Program-made: the position numbers and the translations under genes | The notes under the pieces: model-generated | Databases searched by the model: none | What the model was told of the DNA's origin: nothing | What the model saw: only the letters and a program-made list of their open reading frames with translations | Assembly (NCBI GenBank): GCA_020466095.1 | Contig: CM035808.1 | Span: 76,018,341-76,082,340 of the forward strand | Reading direction: 5' to 3' | DNA from: Chlorops oryzae | Taxonomy: Eukaryota > Arthropoda > Insecta > Diptera > Chloropidae | DNA length: 64,000 nucleotides | Part shown: piece after piece, positions 1-10,654 of the stretch | Numbering within the stretch: the stretch's first letter is position 1 | Layout of the letters: every line of letters starts with the position of its first letter

Positions 1-1632
1 GTTTTTATCAGTTTTTACTTTTATGCTCATCTTTTCAATATTGCAGCTACCCAGCTCAGATGTTGTTTCAGCAAAACAATTTTTATACTTAAGTAGGACG
101 GCATTTAAATTTTTTTTCTCGTCTTTACTAAGCGAGTCCTTTGTTGAAACCAGATTCGTTTTCTCCAACCAGCAAACATTTTTTTCCAGAACGAGTCTGC
201 AATCATCCCGAAGTAATAAATCTTTACCTAGTAGAATATCATTGTTCAAAAGATTATCATCAACGATTAAGATCTCCTGTTCATAAATTTCATTATCGAT
301 TTCGAGTTTAGCATTAATTTTAGAGTTACAGGTATATGCCCCACCTCCGAAGCCCTTCAAGGGGACTGAACAAACCTCTTTCAAAAAATCTTTCGCAAAT
401 GTTTTACGCACGAGAGTTCGATCACTGCCGGGATCGACGAAAGCATCTGTTGGACAATCGTTGATTTTAATTTTCTTAATCAGCGTCTCTTCCACCGTTT
501 TATTCACGTTAATGACGTTTACGTTTGTCTTCTTTTCCGGACAAACTTCCATTTTGTGAGTTGTACGTTTACAAATTCCACAGCGTTCTTTTTTTTGCGG
601 CTCAGGACATTTTAGTGCGTAATGCCCATTTTGCCCACAATTAAAACATTTAATGTCGGATACCGTTTTCTTATCAATTTGTTTTTCGTTATTCGAGCTC
701 TCAGTTCCGATTCCGTAAGATTTTTTCCTATCTGTACTGTGAGAATTGTTTCGCAAAAATTCTTCAAAGCAATCACGAAGTTCTTTAACCGTTTTGAATT
801 TCATGGCAGCGGTTGCCCTTTGAAGTTCGGTATTTTTCACCCCATTTCGAATATATTTTATTATTGCCCTTTCACTTATATTAAACCGACGCCCGATAGC
901 ACAAACACGGAAACAGAAGTCACTAACATTCTCACCTTGCTTACGCGTAGCTTGACACATTTCTTCATGTATCTCAGCTTCATCATACTCACGTCCAAAT
1001 TCACCAAGTAGCTCACGAGAAAAATCATTAAGATTGGAGAAACTGGAAGGTATTCCATCGAGCCAGAGCCTTGCGGCACCTTTTACCTTACTGAATACCG
1101 CAAGCATTAGACAGCGTTCGTCCCAGTGATATGCCTCCTCCGATTCTTTGACACGATTTATAAACTGTTCCGCAGATATCGACATCTCACTATTTGGATT
1201 GAACTCGGGAATGGTTTCCGCTATTTCCCTTACAGAAAAGACATTTCGTACAGGTTCATTCACACTTGCTGCACTAGCATTGGTATTTAACTGTCGCTCA
1301 GTATCAGGGATCGTATTTTGAAGAATTCCATTATCGTGGCCACTATCATTGACACTAGTTGCGACGTTGGCTTGATTGTTCATACTTTGCATCACAGACA
1401 CGAACATCGAACGCAGCTCGGCAATTTGGTCTCGTAATTGCGCCACTTCATTAGACTCATTCCGCATAGTGGACACATCCCTATTCAGGACCAGATTTTC
1501 GTCTATTTCGTCGCTACCTCGCGATTCGTTTAATCGCAACACCAATTCAGTTTTATTTCCACTCGTGTTTAAACCACTTTGTCGCAGCAGCTCTTTGAGC
1601 TGGTCGATTCGTAAAGATTGTAATTTAATCAT
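1..1632 (-). CDS. Ty3/gypsy-type Gag-Pol, 5' part (SAP domain, two zinc knuckles, protease); runs off the window
   Basis: One open frame of 544 codons starts at the ATG at 1632 and has no stop down to base 1. Residues about 5-34 (LRIDQLKELLRQSG...) fit a SAP DNA-binding fold, followed by a coiled-coil-like stretch near 63-80. The capsid region is near residue 184 (GAARLWLDGIPSSFSNL). Two CCHC knuckles follow: CFNCGQNGHYALKC near 328 and CGICKRTTHKMEVC near 348. A retropepsin-type active site is near 395 (DAFVDPGSDRTLV), where the usual D-S/T-G is D-P-G. The last residues visible (LLKYKNCFAETTSELG) resemble the linker before reverse transcriptase. Gag packages the RNA and the protease would cut the polyprotein. 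Gag, protease and RT linker share one frame with no frameshift. The rest of pol lies outside the window, so the state of the element is unknown. Confidence 0.9.
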   Translation of the reverse strand, partial: MIKLQSLRIDQLKELLRQSGLNTSGNKTELVLRLNESRGSDEIDENLVLNRDVSTMRNESNEVAQLRDQIAELRSMFVSVMQSMNNQANVATSVNDSGHDNGILQNTIPDTERQLNTNASAASVNEPVRNVFSVREIAETIPEFNPNSEMSISAEQFINRVKESEEAYHWDERCLMLAVFSKVKGAARLWLDGIPSSFSNLNDFSRELLGEFGREYDEAEIHEEMCQATRKQGENVSDFCFRVCAIGRRFNISERAIIKYIRNGVKNTELQRATAAMKFKTVKELRDCFEEFLRNNSHSTDRKKSYGIGTESSNNEKQIDKKTVSDIKCFNCGQNGHYALKCPEPQKKERCGICKRTTHKMEVCPEKKTNVNVINVNKTVEETLIKKIKINDCPTDAFVDPGSDRTLVRKTFAKDFLKEVCSVPLKGFGGGAYTCNSKINAKLEIDNEIYEQEILIVDDNLLNNDILLGKDLLLRDDCRLVLEKNVCWLEKTNLVSTKDSLSKDEKKNLNAVLLKYKNCFAETTSELGSCNIEKMSIKVKTDKN

Positions 1633-2629
1633 TATGAACAGGCTCTATTACAGGACAATAAAAGTATTTCGCTATTTTAAGCACTTGTAAGGATTTTGCA
1701 AACTGTACACGCAAACCCTTGAATGTTAGTGTTCAAATTTAAAGAGCAACAAAAGAACCACGAAGAACAAGGATCGCTTGAGGATATATCCCACTTCTGA
1801 TATGTCACGAGTCCAGAGCTTTCCAATGTCAGGATCGTTCGCTACTGGACAAGCAACACTTTAGATTCCCAACGATCTATCAACCCTTTAAATAAAAGGA
1901 CAGAATCACATTTATAAAACAAAAGTATTTTTGTTGAGATCCTTTAAGGCGACGAACGAAGTTTATTAAAGAATATTTATTCAGAAGTATTTCGTACGTT
2001 GAAATCGAATCATCTTTAGTAAGAAAAATTGTCTTACTAGGTAAACTTTCAGATCATTTAAAAGCCTCCTATATTATTTCGTTTTTGTGACTTTAGTAGA
2101 CTAGTCGATAATTTTAATATATTTCTCGTGTGACACTCGGTTCAAGTGCCGTTGTTACACAGAACAAAACTTAAAAGCCCAATTCAGTTTATGTGCTGCA
2201 ATTGGAATCTTTTAAGACACAACATTAACAAGGAGACAGACAGTTTTCCTTAACAAGAACGTTTTTGTTAAAGTTTTTGTTTTTTGTTTGTTTTATAAAC
2301 TGGAAGTCTGTTCTCCACTCGAATTTTTATAGAGTATTTGTTTTTTCTAATTTTTTAAATGAGTTTTTGACCGATTCCGTTTTTTAGCGTCGAAGGACCA
2401 TGAAAACTATTCACACGGCTTGGAATTCGCTGTGATACTAAAAAAGGCGAGTCAATTTAAGCGTACAATTTTATTGATCGTAATAATGTAAGGAGAGAGA
2501 GTGACTTGAACACAAGCTTATACACAGAATATTAGGCGGGAAACCATTCCAGCCCTGGAAAAATACTGGGTTCTATACTTAAACTAGCGTTTACATTTTA
2601 TTTTTTACATTAATTCATTCACTTCAATT
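1633..2629. other. Upstream leader and possible 5' LTR of the gypsy-type element
   Basis: No coding frame is seen. By position this should hold the leader, primer site and 5' LTR of the minus-strand element at 1-1632, but the partner LTR is outside the window so the ends cannot be fixed. A possible LTR start on the minus strand is the TGTAACAACGG near 2160; this is a guess. Confidence 0.3.
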
Positions 2630-2701
2630 TTCTGATTTTACAGAATTCAATATTTCTGATTTTATGCAATTCAATATTTCTGATTTTATACAATTCAATA
2701 T
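2630..2701. repeat. Three tandem copies of a 24-bp AT-rich unit
   Basis: Units start at 2630, 2654 and 2678, each TTCTGATTTTA followed by a CAATTCAATAT-like half; the copies differ at two or three positions. Confidence 0.9.
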
Positions 2702-4722
2702 TTCTTATTAAATCTACGCCTTCGACAAATTGTGTGTTCCACGCGTTTGGCCATAAAAGGATAACAAATTTTTTATGGAGCGGCGGGTGCAGCTTCACAA
2801 CGACTTCATAGCCGAAACATGAAAAATTTTGAATTACCTTTCATTTCATGAGTTTTGCGCTAATTTTTTTGCTAATTTCCTCATCATTACATTTTATTAA
2901 TTTATTGTTTAATTAACAAACCTCATGATGCCAAATTTTAATATGCATATTTTGACTGCAATAAAATGAATTTATGACAAATATATTTTAACAAGTTATA
3001 ATTAGCAAGGTGTAATTTTGTCGTTTTTCAAAATCATCCGACAAATCTAAAATCACTTTTTTTTTACAGAAAAATCGTCAGTCTTCAATTAAAAAAAAAA
3101 ATATTTTTGTCCCATATGTATAATTAAATATGGAGCCATATATCAAATGTAGCATTTGCAGGAAAATTTACTTTATTTGTTTTTCGTTTTGATACGTCCC
3201 TAAAAATAAATATATAAATAATAAATACATCAATGAGGTATTTGGTCTGTATCGCTTAGAAACCGTAGAATGTAAATGCTAATTCTGGAAATCGTTTGCT
3301 AGACCCTAGAACAAACCCGATTTAATAGAAAGTACACACTTCGGAGAAACCTTAAAATTACCCTACAAAATCCACTTGGACCAAACAAATAGGACCAACA
3401 TCATAGAAACTATCAAAGAAAAACGAAATTCCTAATACAAGAAAATTTTGTTTTTTAGCGTTTTCAGAGCACAATGCCACGCCTTACAAAACACTTTGTT
3501 TTGGCAATTGTGTATGCTTTTAATTTTGTCATAATATTAACTCTCAAAAACCACTTGGCCACAAAAAATGCTAAGCAAATTTGGCTGTACTGAAGTAAAA
3601 TATATTACAACATTTTACAATGAAGTTAATACAATCTTCCAATGTAATAAGAAAAAAATTAAGAGTAAAATTTTAGGGTAAAAGTATGTCATATGCCAAA
3701 TTCATTTAAAAACAAAAGTTTATTTAAAATATTAGCTCTAACAAAATCAAATTTTTATGAAAACTTCAGAATCTTTTCATTGCGTTAATTGTAAGCTCTG
3801 TGCAAAAGCATTCTGACCAAAGTAAAAAAAAGTTTAATTTTAAAATTAATTTCGAGTTTATGGGGGTCGACCGTGGACGTGACCGATTTTGATGAAAATC
3901 CATATTTTCCTTTATTTAATTGAGATAAGGTTCAGTGCCAAGTTTTATCACTCTGCGAAGTTTCCGTACAGTTTTTACACTCAAATGTATTATGCGATTC
4001 CACTGTGTCATGGAAGGAAATTCGAAATCCCATGTCCCGAGTTTTATTGTTAAAAAAAAATTGCAAAACAAATGTTTATACTAAATATGTGATCTAATGA
4101 AATCATTTAAAAAATTAAATTTTTTCCAAAACAGGTTTTTTGACACCTTTTTAGTTAAATTTATCGAATGAATAAAAAAACTTAAAAGGTAAGAAAAATA
4201 AAGTATTCATTTTTCCAAATATTTGTTTTTTCCTCGTGTTGGGTTTCGACCTCGGCTTAGTAAGTTGAGAGCCCCTGCTATTGGTGGCCACAGATCACCA
4301 TGCTGGGAGCGCCTGAATTTAAGCGGATTACATTTAAGCAATCTGGGTGAAACTAGATTTTTCTCACATGTTAACCAAAGCCTGGGAATTCAAAAAGTAA
4401 TTTATAGCCACTTGCAAACAGTTTTTATCGAATTTGCATTCCCATAGTTCTAAAATGTAAATGCGCTTGCGCACATATTAAAAATCAAAATGTAGCAAAC
4501 AAAAACAAATTGTATCCAAAGATTGCACAGATTGCAAGGCTTTATAAGGTTTTGATTTCAAGCAAACGTAAAATTCGGATGTACGGAACGGCGATGATGA
4601 AGTGTGTCGACGTTGCGTTCCCACGATCAGCATAAAGGCGGATCGCTTTTCCAAGTCACTTTGGTTCAACGTAAGTGCGTAGCCGTGGCTAGCAAGCCGT
4701 CGACGGCTCAGTCACGGAACGA
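2702..4722. other. AT-rich stretch without recognisable genes
   Basis: Only short ORFs with low-complexity translations occur. Nothing resembling a conserved domain or transposon end was recognised. Confidence 0.6.
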
Positions 4723-5345
4723 AGGTTTGAAGGAAAAAAGGTCGGTTTTTTGTTAAGTTTAAAAAAAAGGACGTAAGTTTATGAAATTGGTAATTAAAGC
4801 AGACCACATCAAAGGACTGGCTTGTGGTTCAGCTTTAAAAAAGGAAGTAAGTTTGTGAAATAATTAAAGAAGTCTTCATCAAAGGACTGGCTTTAAGCTA
4901 AGTTTAAAACAAAATAAGAAAAAATCCTCTGAAAGGATTTTTGAAAATTAATCGAAAAAAAAATGGTGAATTTACGTAAGCTGTTCTTATCAAAGGACTG
5001 GATTTTGGTTAAGTTTAAAAGAAAATAGCAAAAAAATCCTGTGCACGGATTTGCTATTTGATCAAGAAAATATTGTGAATTAATTAAAGCAGTCCTCATC
5101 CAAGGTCTGGCTTTTGGTAAAGTTTAAAAGAAAATAAGAAAAGATCCTCTGCAAGATTTGTGAAAATTGATCGAGAAAATATTGTGAATAATTTAAAGCA
5201 GTCCTCATCAAAGGACTTGCTTTTGGTTAAGTTCAAAAGCAAATACGAAAAAAAATCCTCTGCAAGGATTTGTGATAATGGATGGAGAAAAAAGTGAGGA
5301 GTTAATTTAAGCTGTCCCAATCAGAGGACTGGCTTTTGGTTAAGA
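4723..5345. repeat. Minisatellite with a period of about 110 bp
   Basis: The phrase CATCAAAGGACTGG and its variants recurs near 4807, 4877, 4989, 5097, 5206 and 5319, so spacing is about 70 bp once and then 108-113 bp. Each unit also has a TTTTGGTTAAGTTTAAAAG-like block and a TCCTCTGCAAGGATTTG hairpin-like block. The array ends about 30 bp before the hAT element at 5373. Confidence 0.85.
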
Positions 5346-5372
5346 AAAATTCGTTCTGATTGATGTTCTAGT

Positions 5373-8324
5373 CAGAGCTGTAAAGTATTCATTACATTTG
5401 TAATTAAATACTATATAAGTACAAATACATAGTAATTAAAAAATTCAAATACCAAGTACAAATAAAATGTATTTGTACTTGGTAATTAACTCCTTTGCAA
5501 ATACTTTGGAATATTCTCAAATACTTTCAACTACTTTCCAATTCTTTCAAGTATTCTTTGAAATTTTCAATTATTTTGAAACATTATTAAATATTAGCAG
5601 CTAAAATATTGTTCATTAGTTGGTAGAATATTTCTATTTTGAAAATGAGTTCCGACGACTTATTTAGCGATCTGGAAACTCCAAAGACGTCCAGACGGAC
5701 TTCAAGGAAGTCAAAGGAAACCCACGAATCCTACTGCAATCCACAAAAAATTTCGTGGCTAAGACTGTTAACGGAAGGATCAACCGTCGATCCGGATAAT
5801 GTTCCAACGACGTCCAGGCATACATCAAAAAAAGGAAAGGAAAGCAACCAATCTGACTGCAATATTCCAGAAAAAACTCCAAGGCTAGGCAACCGACTAT
5901 TTAAAGAAGGATTTTACGTCGAAATCGAAAGTCTTAATAAGGTTTTTATATTATTTTATTTTATATTACACATTATTTTAACTACTAGTTTTATCTATAT
6001 TATTAACTACACATAATTGAAAAAATATAGGTAAATAGTTTGCAATCGGGAGCTCTTATAGCTAAATGTATGACATGCAATACCTGCATACGGGGAAACA
6101 GAAATGTGAGCTCTAATTTCATAAAACATCTCAAAATCAGACATCCTGCAAGGTATCAGGATTTTATGCAGAAAAAAACACATACCATCTGTTATGAAAC
6201 ACGAATCCTTCGATGAACGTGTAATGAAGTACATAGTAGACTCAATGATTCCGATTTCCACAGTTGAAAAGGAATCATTCAGGAATTTATTCAAAGGCAC
6301 AAACTTACGAGTAATGAGTCGGCCTACATTAAAAAAACTTCTTTCAAATAGCTTTTGTGCAATGAAAACCAACATAAAGAATGTCCTGGCAGCACAAAAA
6401 TATGTTTGTACTACTGCAGACGTATGGTCTACAAAACACCGAAGCTTCTTCGGTTATACCTGCCATTGGATCACAAAAAATTTTGAAAGAAAGTCGGTAG
6501 CCTTGGCATGTAAAAGATTCTACGGAAACCACTCGTATGATCATATTGCAGATATGATAACCAACGTTAATGCGGAATTCAATTTAACAAGTAATAAGAT
6601 AGTAGCGACGGTAACAGATAACGGTTCCAATTTTGTAAAAGCTTTTAAAGATTTCGGCGTGGAAAACTTTTCAGAGTATGGTGATCTTGAAAATTTTGAG
6701 GAAGTGGCACAAAGTTGTGACGAATTAAAAAGGTCGTTGCCAAAACATGTGAGGTGTGCTAGTCATACGCTGAACCTTCTAGCATCTACTGATTTTTTGA
6801 AGTTCATAGGTAACGATGCTTCGATAAAAAATAAACATAATCAGGTAAACTTTTGCAGCACAAAAAAATTTGAAATTTACAAAGGGAACTGATTTTAGAT
6901 TCTAAAAAAATGCTCCTTGTTATGGCGGAAGTGCAGCTACCCGCGTTCTTCAGAAATAATAGTGGAGAATTTGGGTTCATCTTTAATTACTCCCGTCGTA
7001 ACCAGGTGGAACTCATTTGTCGACTTTTATTACATAAAGAGAAGCTTGACAATTTATGCGAAAAACTTGGGATGCGACTAGAGGAAAACTTTTTACCAAG
7101 TGAAATTAAGTATTTGGAGGAGTATAAGTGTTTAATGACACCAATTGCTGCGAAACTGGACTATCTTCAAAAAGAAGAGAATTTAGTGTATGGATATCTT
7201 ATTCCATCACTAGTGAGTCTAAGTGTAAAACTAAGAAAGATTTCGACTTCCACGGACGTCACATGTCTCGCAGGGGTAGCAATAGGACTAGAAGAAAGCT
7301 TAAAAAAACGTTTTTACAACTACTTTGCTTTGGAATCGGATGCGAATGATGCCCTACTAGCATCAGTACTATGCCCTAAAATCAAACTCAGGTGGTTCAA
7401 TGCGCTGCAAAACACTGAAATAGTTACTTGTTCAGAAGAAGATATCCGTTCAAGAATTATAGACAACCTTATACGCTTAAATAATTCTGAACAGATACAC
7501 ATAGCTTTCCCAACGCAAGATGTACAAGAAGAAGACTTTTTTGACTTCTCCAATAATGGTAAAAATAAGATTTATGTTCCTTTATCATACAAATAAATAT
7601 ATTGTGTGGATCCTTCTTCTTTTTAGTTATATATATATAATATTAAAAATATGTTTTTTTCCCATGATTTAGATATGGAATCCACCCAAAATACTCCAGC
7701 TCTACCTTCAGCCTCTTCGACTCATCTTACAAATTTCGTTAGCAAACAATTTTTAAAATACTTGCGTGATCCAAGCACAACATTTTCAAGTTTGCGGGAT
7801 TATCCATTATTACATGAATTGTTCTTGAAAATGAATACGCCATTAACTTCATCAGCTCCAGTTGAGAGGCTTTTTTCGCATGCTGGAATAATTAATAGTC
7901 CTAGAAGACAGGGACTAAATGATTTTTCATTTGAGAACCTAGTTTTGATGAAGGCAAACTCCTCATTTGTGTAATCTTTGTTGATCTTTTTCTTTCATTT
8001 CTTTTATGCAAATAAATGTATATACATAAATTTAATTTTCTCATAATTGGCTTTATTATTGATTTGGGACAAACAAGTTGCTTTTTCCAACTACATTTAA
8101 TTTACAATATTTTTGTACCTGCCAGTTCGAAAGTATTTGGAAATATATGAGAATACTTGAAAGAATTGGAAAGTAGTTGAAAGTATTTGAGAATATTCCA
8201 AAGTATTTGTAAAGGAATTAATTACCAAGTACAAATACATTTTATTTGTACTTGGTATTTGAATTTTTTAATTACTGAGTATTTGTAATTGTACTGGTAC
8301 TTGTACTTGGTTTTTACAGCTCTG
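5373..8324 (+). mobile_element. hAT DNA transposon with long terminal inverted repeats
   Basis: The element begins CAGAGCTGTAAA at 5373 and ends with the inverted copy TTTTACAGCTCTG at 8324. It is flanked by a perfect 8-bp duplication GTTCTAGT (5365-5372 and 8325-8332), the hAT hallmark. The inverted repeats extend roughly 175-185 bp inward (to about 5556 on the left and from about 8151 on the right) with some indels. Each arm also holds an internal palindrome centred on AAGTACAAATA...TATTTGTACTT. Between the arms lies one plus-strand transposase gene with introns. Confidence 0.95.
5639..7974 (+). pseudogene. hAT transposase with BED zinc finger, four exons, frameshifted
   Basis: Exons inferred from GT-AG sites are 5639-5941, 6031-6844, 6899-7558 and 7673-7974; codon phase agrees across all three junctions. 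Exon 2 begins with a BED-type finger (C-x2-C ... H-x4-H: KCMTC, then FIKHLKIRHP). The RNase H-like core shows a first Asp in TADVWST (about 6415) and a second in TVTDNGSN (about 6615), then PVVTRWNS in exon 3. The C-terminal block is SAPVERLFSHAG (about 7850), with the catalytic Glu and dimerisation region. Two one-base frameshifts break it: one in the A-run near 6172-6178, one near 7040-7075. The N-terminal 100 residues are Ser/Lys-rich. The copy is therefore probably inactive. Confidence 0.88.
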
Positions 8325-8332
8325 GTTCTAGT

Positions 8333-9061
8333 GATAACTTCCTTTTGAATAAATAAAAAAAAAAAAATTTTCTTAGAAACTAAGAGAACCTCGTTGTATT
8401 ACTTGCTCGGAGCATCGACCGCAGAGATCGTTGCAACACTCCACCAAAACGTTTACCTTAAACGTTATATAAGATCCGACAACCAAAACGTCTTTATTTT
8501 GCAAACGTTACAGCAACGTTTAGGATAGAAAAAACCTTACACTGGCACAGCCGATTTTTCAAACCCTGTTAAAAAGGATAAGTCATAAGAAGTCTTTTCA
8601 ATTTGTATTTTTTGTATTAACCCGTAATTTGAGAAATAATGACGGACGTTGGAGAGTTTTAGCTCTCATCAAGTGGCCCCACTGAATTAAAGGATTAGCC
8701 GAACTAGACCAATTTAGCGTTGGATCGTTTTTCGTCCTTCAAGGCTCTTTAAGAAAGCTAAAGCCCTATATTAAGCTTCCGTTCTTATGAGAAGTCTCTG
8801 TATGCTGATTGATGTTTGTCGTCCATAATCTCCTGGGACTTATGACGAAAGTTTCTGTTATCCGTCCCGCGGAGTTCCCGACGAGCACGTCAGTATCGTA
8901 CCATTAACTGGTGTTAACCGCGTGATAGTAATTGGTGCGGCTAGGATTTCAGCAATCCCAGTCCCACCCTTTAGTGTAACGTTTTTTCCTATAAACATTT
9001 AGATACTTTTTCTCTTTTTTTTATATACTTTATTTAATTTTTTTTTCAACCAGAATGGAAG
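8333..9061. other. No gene seen
   Basis: AT-rich sequence following the right hAT duplication. Nothing recognisable. Confidence 0.5.
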
Positions 9062-9690
9062 GGTACTCGAAAACCACAAAAAACACTAGTTCCTTGTTGG
9101 GGACGTTCTGCGAATTTTCGTGCCGAGTGACACTAGCCTTCTGAGGACTTAAATTTACTGGGGAAAAGAACGGTAACCAAAAACACTTGTTCTTTCTGAG
9201 GACTTTTAATTACGGCTAACACTAATGAAAAAAAACACTAGTCCCTTGTCGGGGACTTATGCGAATTTTCGTTTGGAGTGACACTAGTCCTTTCCGAGGA
9301 CTTTAATTTACTGGGGACAGGAAAACTAACAAAACACTAGTCTTTCTGAAGACTTGAAGTTATGCCAAACACTCCCAAAGAAAAACACTAGTCCCTTGTT
9401 GGGGACTTACGCGAATTTTCGTGCCGAGTGACACTAGTCTTTTGTGGGGAGTTGAATTATTGGCACACACTAAAAAAACACCAATAATTTCTTAGGATTT
9501 ATGCAAATTTTTGTGCCGAGTGATACTAGTGATCTCTGTGTACTTCAACTTACGGGACACACTAACGAAGAAAACACTAGTCCTTTGTTGGGGACTTATG
9601 CGAATTTTCGTGCCGAGTGACACTAGTCTGTTTTGAAGACTTGAACTTACGGCACACACTAACAAGGAAACACACTAGTCCTTACAAAAG
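9062..9690. repeat. Second minisatellite, CACTAGTCC-type units
   Basis: Irregular tandem units of about 95-155 bp share three blocks: AAACACTAGTCCCTTGTTGG, GACTTATGCGAATTTTCGTG and CCGAGTGACACTAGTC. Starts fall near 9080, 9232, 9384, 9476 and 9571. Each unit looks like two related half-units, since CACTAGTC occurs twice in most. Not related by eye to the array at 4723-5345. Confidence 0.85.
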
Positions 9691-10315
9691 ACTTCTATTT
9701 TGCTGGACGAAATTTGTTTACCGGAACTACGACCCGTCTTTAACGTTCATAACTCAACATTCCACTCTTGCGTTAGGAAATTTTATCTTCCTAGAAAATT
9801 TCGTGCCGCGACGGCGCACATACGTTCGGCTAACGTGACTTGGAAGGCGATCTGCCTGTACCGATCGTGGGAATGCAACGTCAGCAGAATTTTCTCTTGT
9901 CCAGTGCCTGGGTTTTCCACTGCCTTGCTCGGACGGAGTTATGCAGATAAGCACTGATGCTCTTTTAGCCGTTTATTTTTGTTTGAGTTTTTGATTTTTC
10001 TTTTTATTACGATAATTGTTTCCTTATGATACATTAAAGGGAGAATGTGAGTTTCGGCTTACGCTATAACGGCCGGCAGGATTAATGGTACGTTACTTTG
10101 AATCGAAACACTTTTCAAGTGCCCCTGAAGTCCGGAATCAAAGAAAACAATTTCAGCAAAACCTCTTGACGGCGGCTATTAATTATATTTCAAAATTCAA
10201 TGGTATTGGATTACATTCCCACATTGTGGAATCATGGAGATGCCAATTCGGTACAAATTCGTTTGGACGTGGCCATAACTTAACTTAAATTGTTTAGGCA
10301 TTCGGTTGCCATGTG
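9691..10315. other. No gene seen; left flank of the LINE insertion
   Basis: Short ORFs at 9700-9957 and 10085-10288 have no recognisable domain. Confidence 0.5.
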
Positions 10316-10331
10316 GAAGGAATCTGGTTTA
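10316..10331. repeat. Left copy of the LINE target-site duplication
   Basis: GAAGGAATCTGGTTTA is repeated exactly at 15983-15998, bracketing the LINE. Confidence 0.9.
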
Positions 10332-10654
10332 TTATTTATTTATTATTTATTTACAAAGATAGAGCATAATTAAAAATTATAAACTATCTGGAAGCCCTGG
10401 CTGCTTGGCCTTATGGCTGGAAAAAATAATTTTGTTTCTTAGCTATTATATATACATATTAACAAGGTTTTACTTAAGAGTAGGAGTGATTGTGATGTAT
10501 GGCGAGATGAATTAGTTGAATTTAACTTTGAGGTGATTATTGCTGCTGTTTTATTTGTCTGCATTTTATGTTACTTTGATGTGGAAGTGGGTGCGCATGT
10601 GTATGATTGTATGTTGTTGTTTACCTTGGCTTAGAAGTTGTTCTTGTTACTAGT

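Noticed and set aside
622..1011. 129-residue plus-strand ORF
   Set aside because: It lies opposite the gypsy-type gag frame, which has zinc knuckles and a protease; the plus-strand ORF has no domain and is a shadow.
4223..4447. Possible tRNA-like or SINE segment on the minus strand (AGGTCGAAACCC near 4240)
   Set aside because: The B-box match needs a deletion, no clear A box is at the right distance, and there is no T-run.
9062..9690. Considered as a CRISPR-like array
   Set aside because: Units vary in length and sequence, the spacers are related to each other and the context is eukaryotic; it is a minisatellite.
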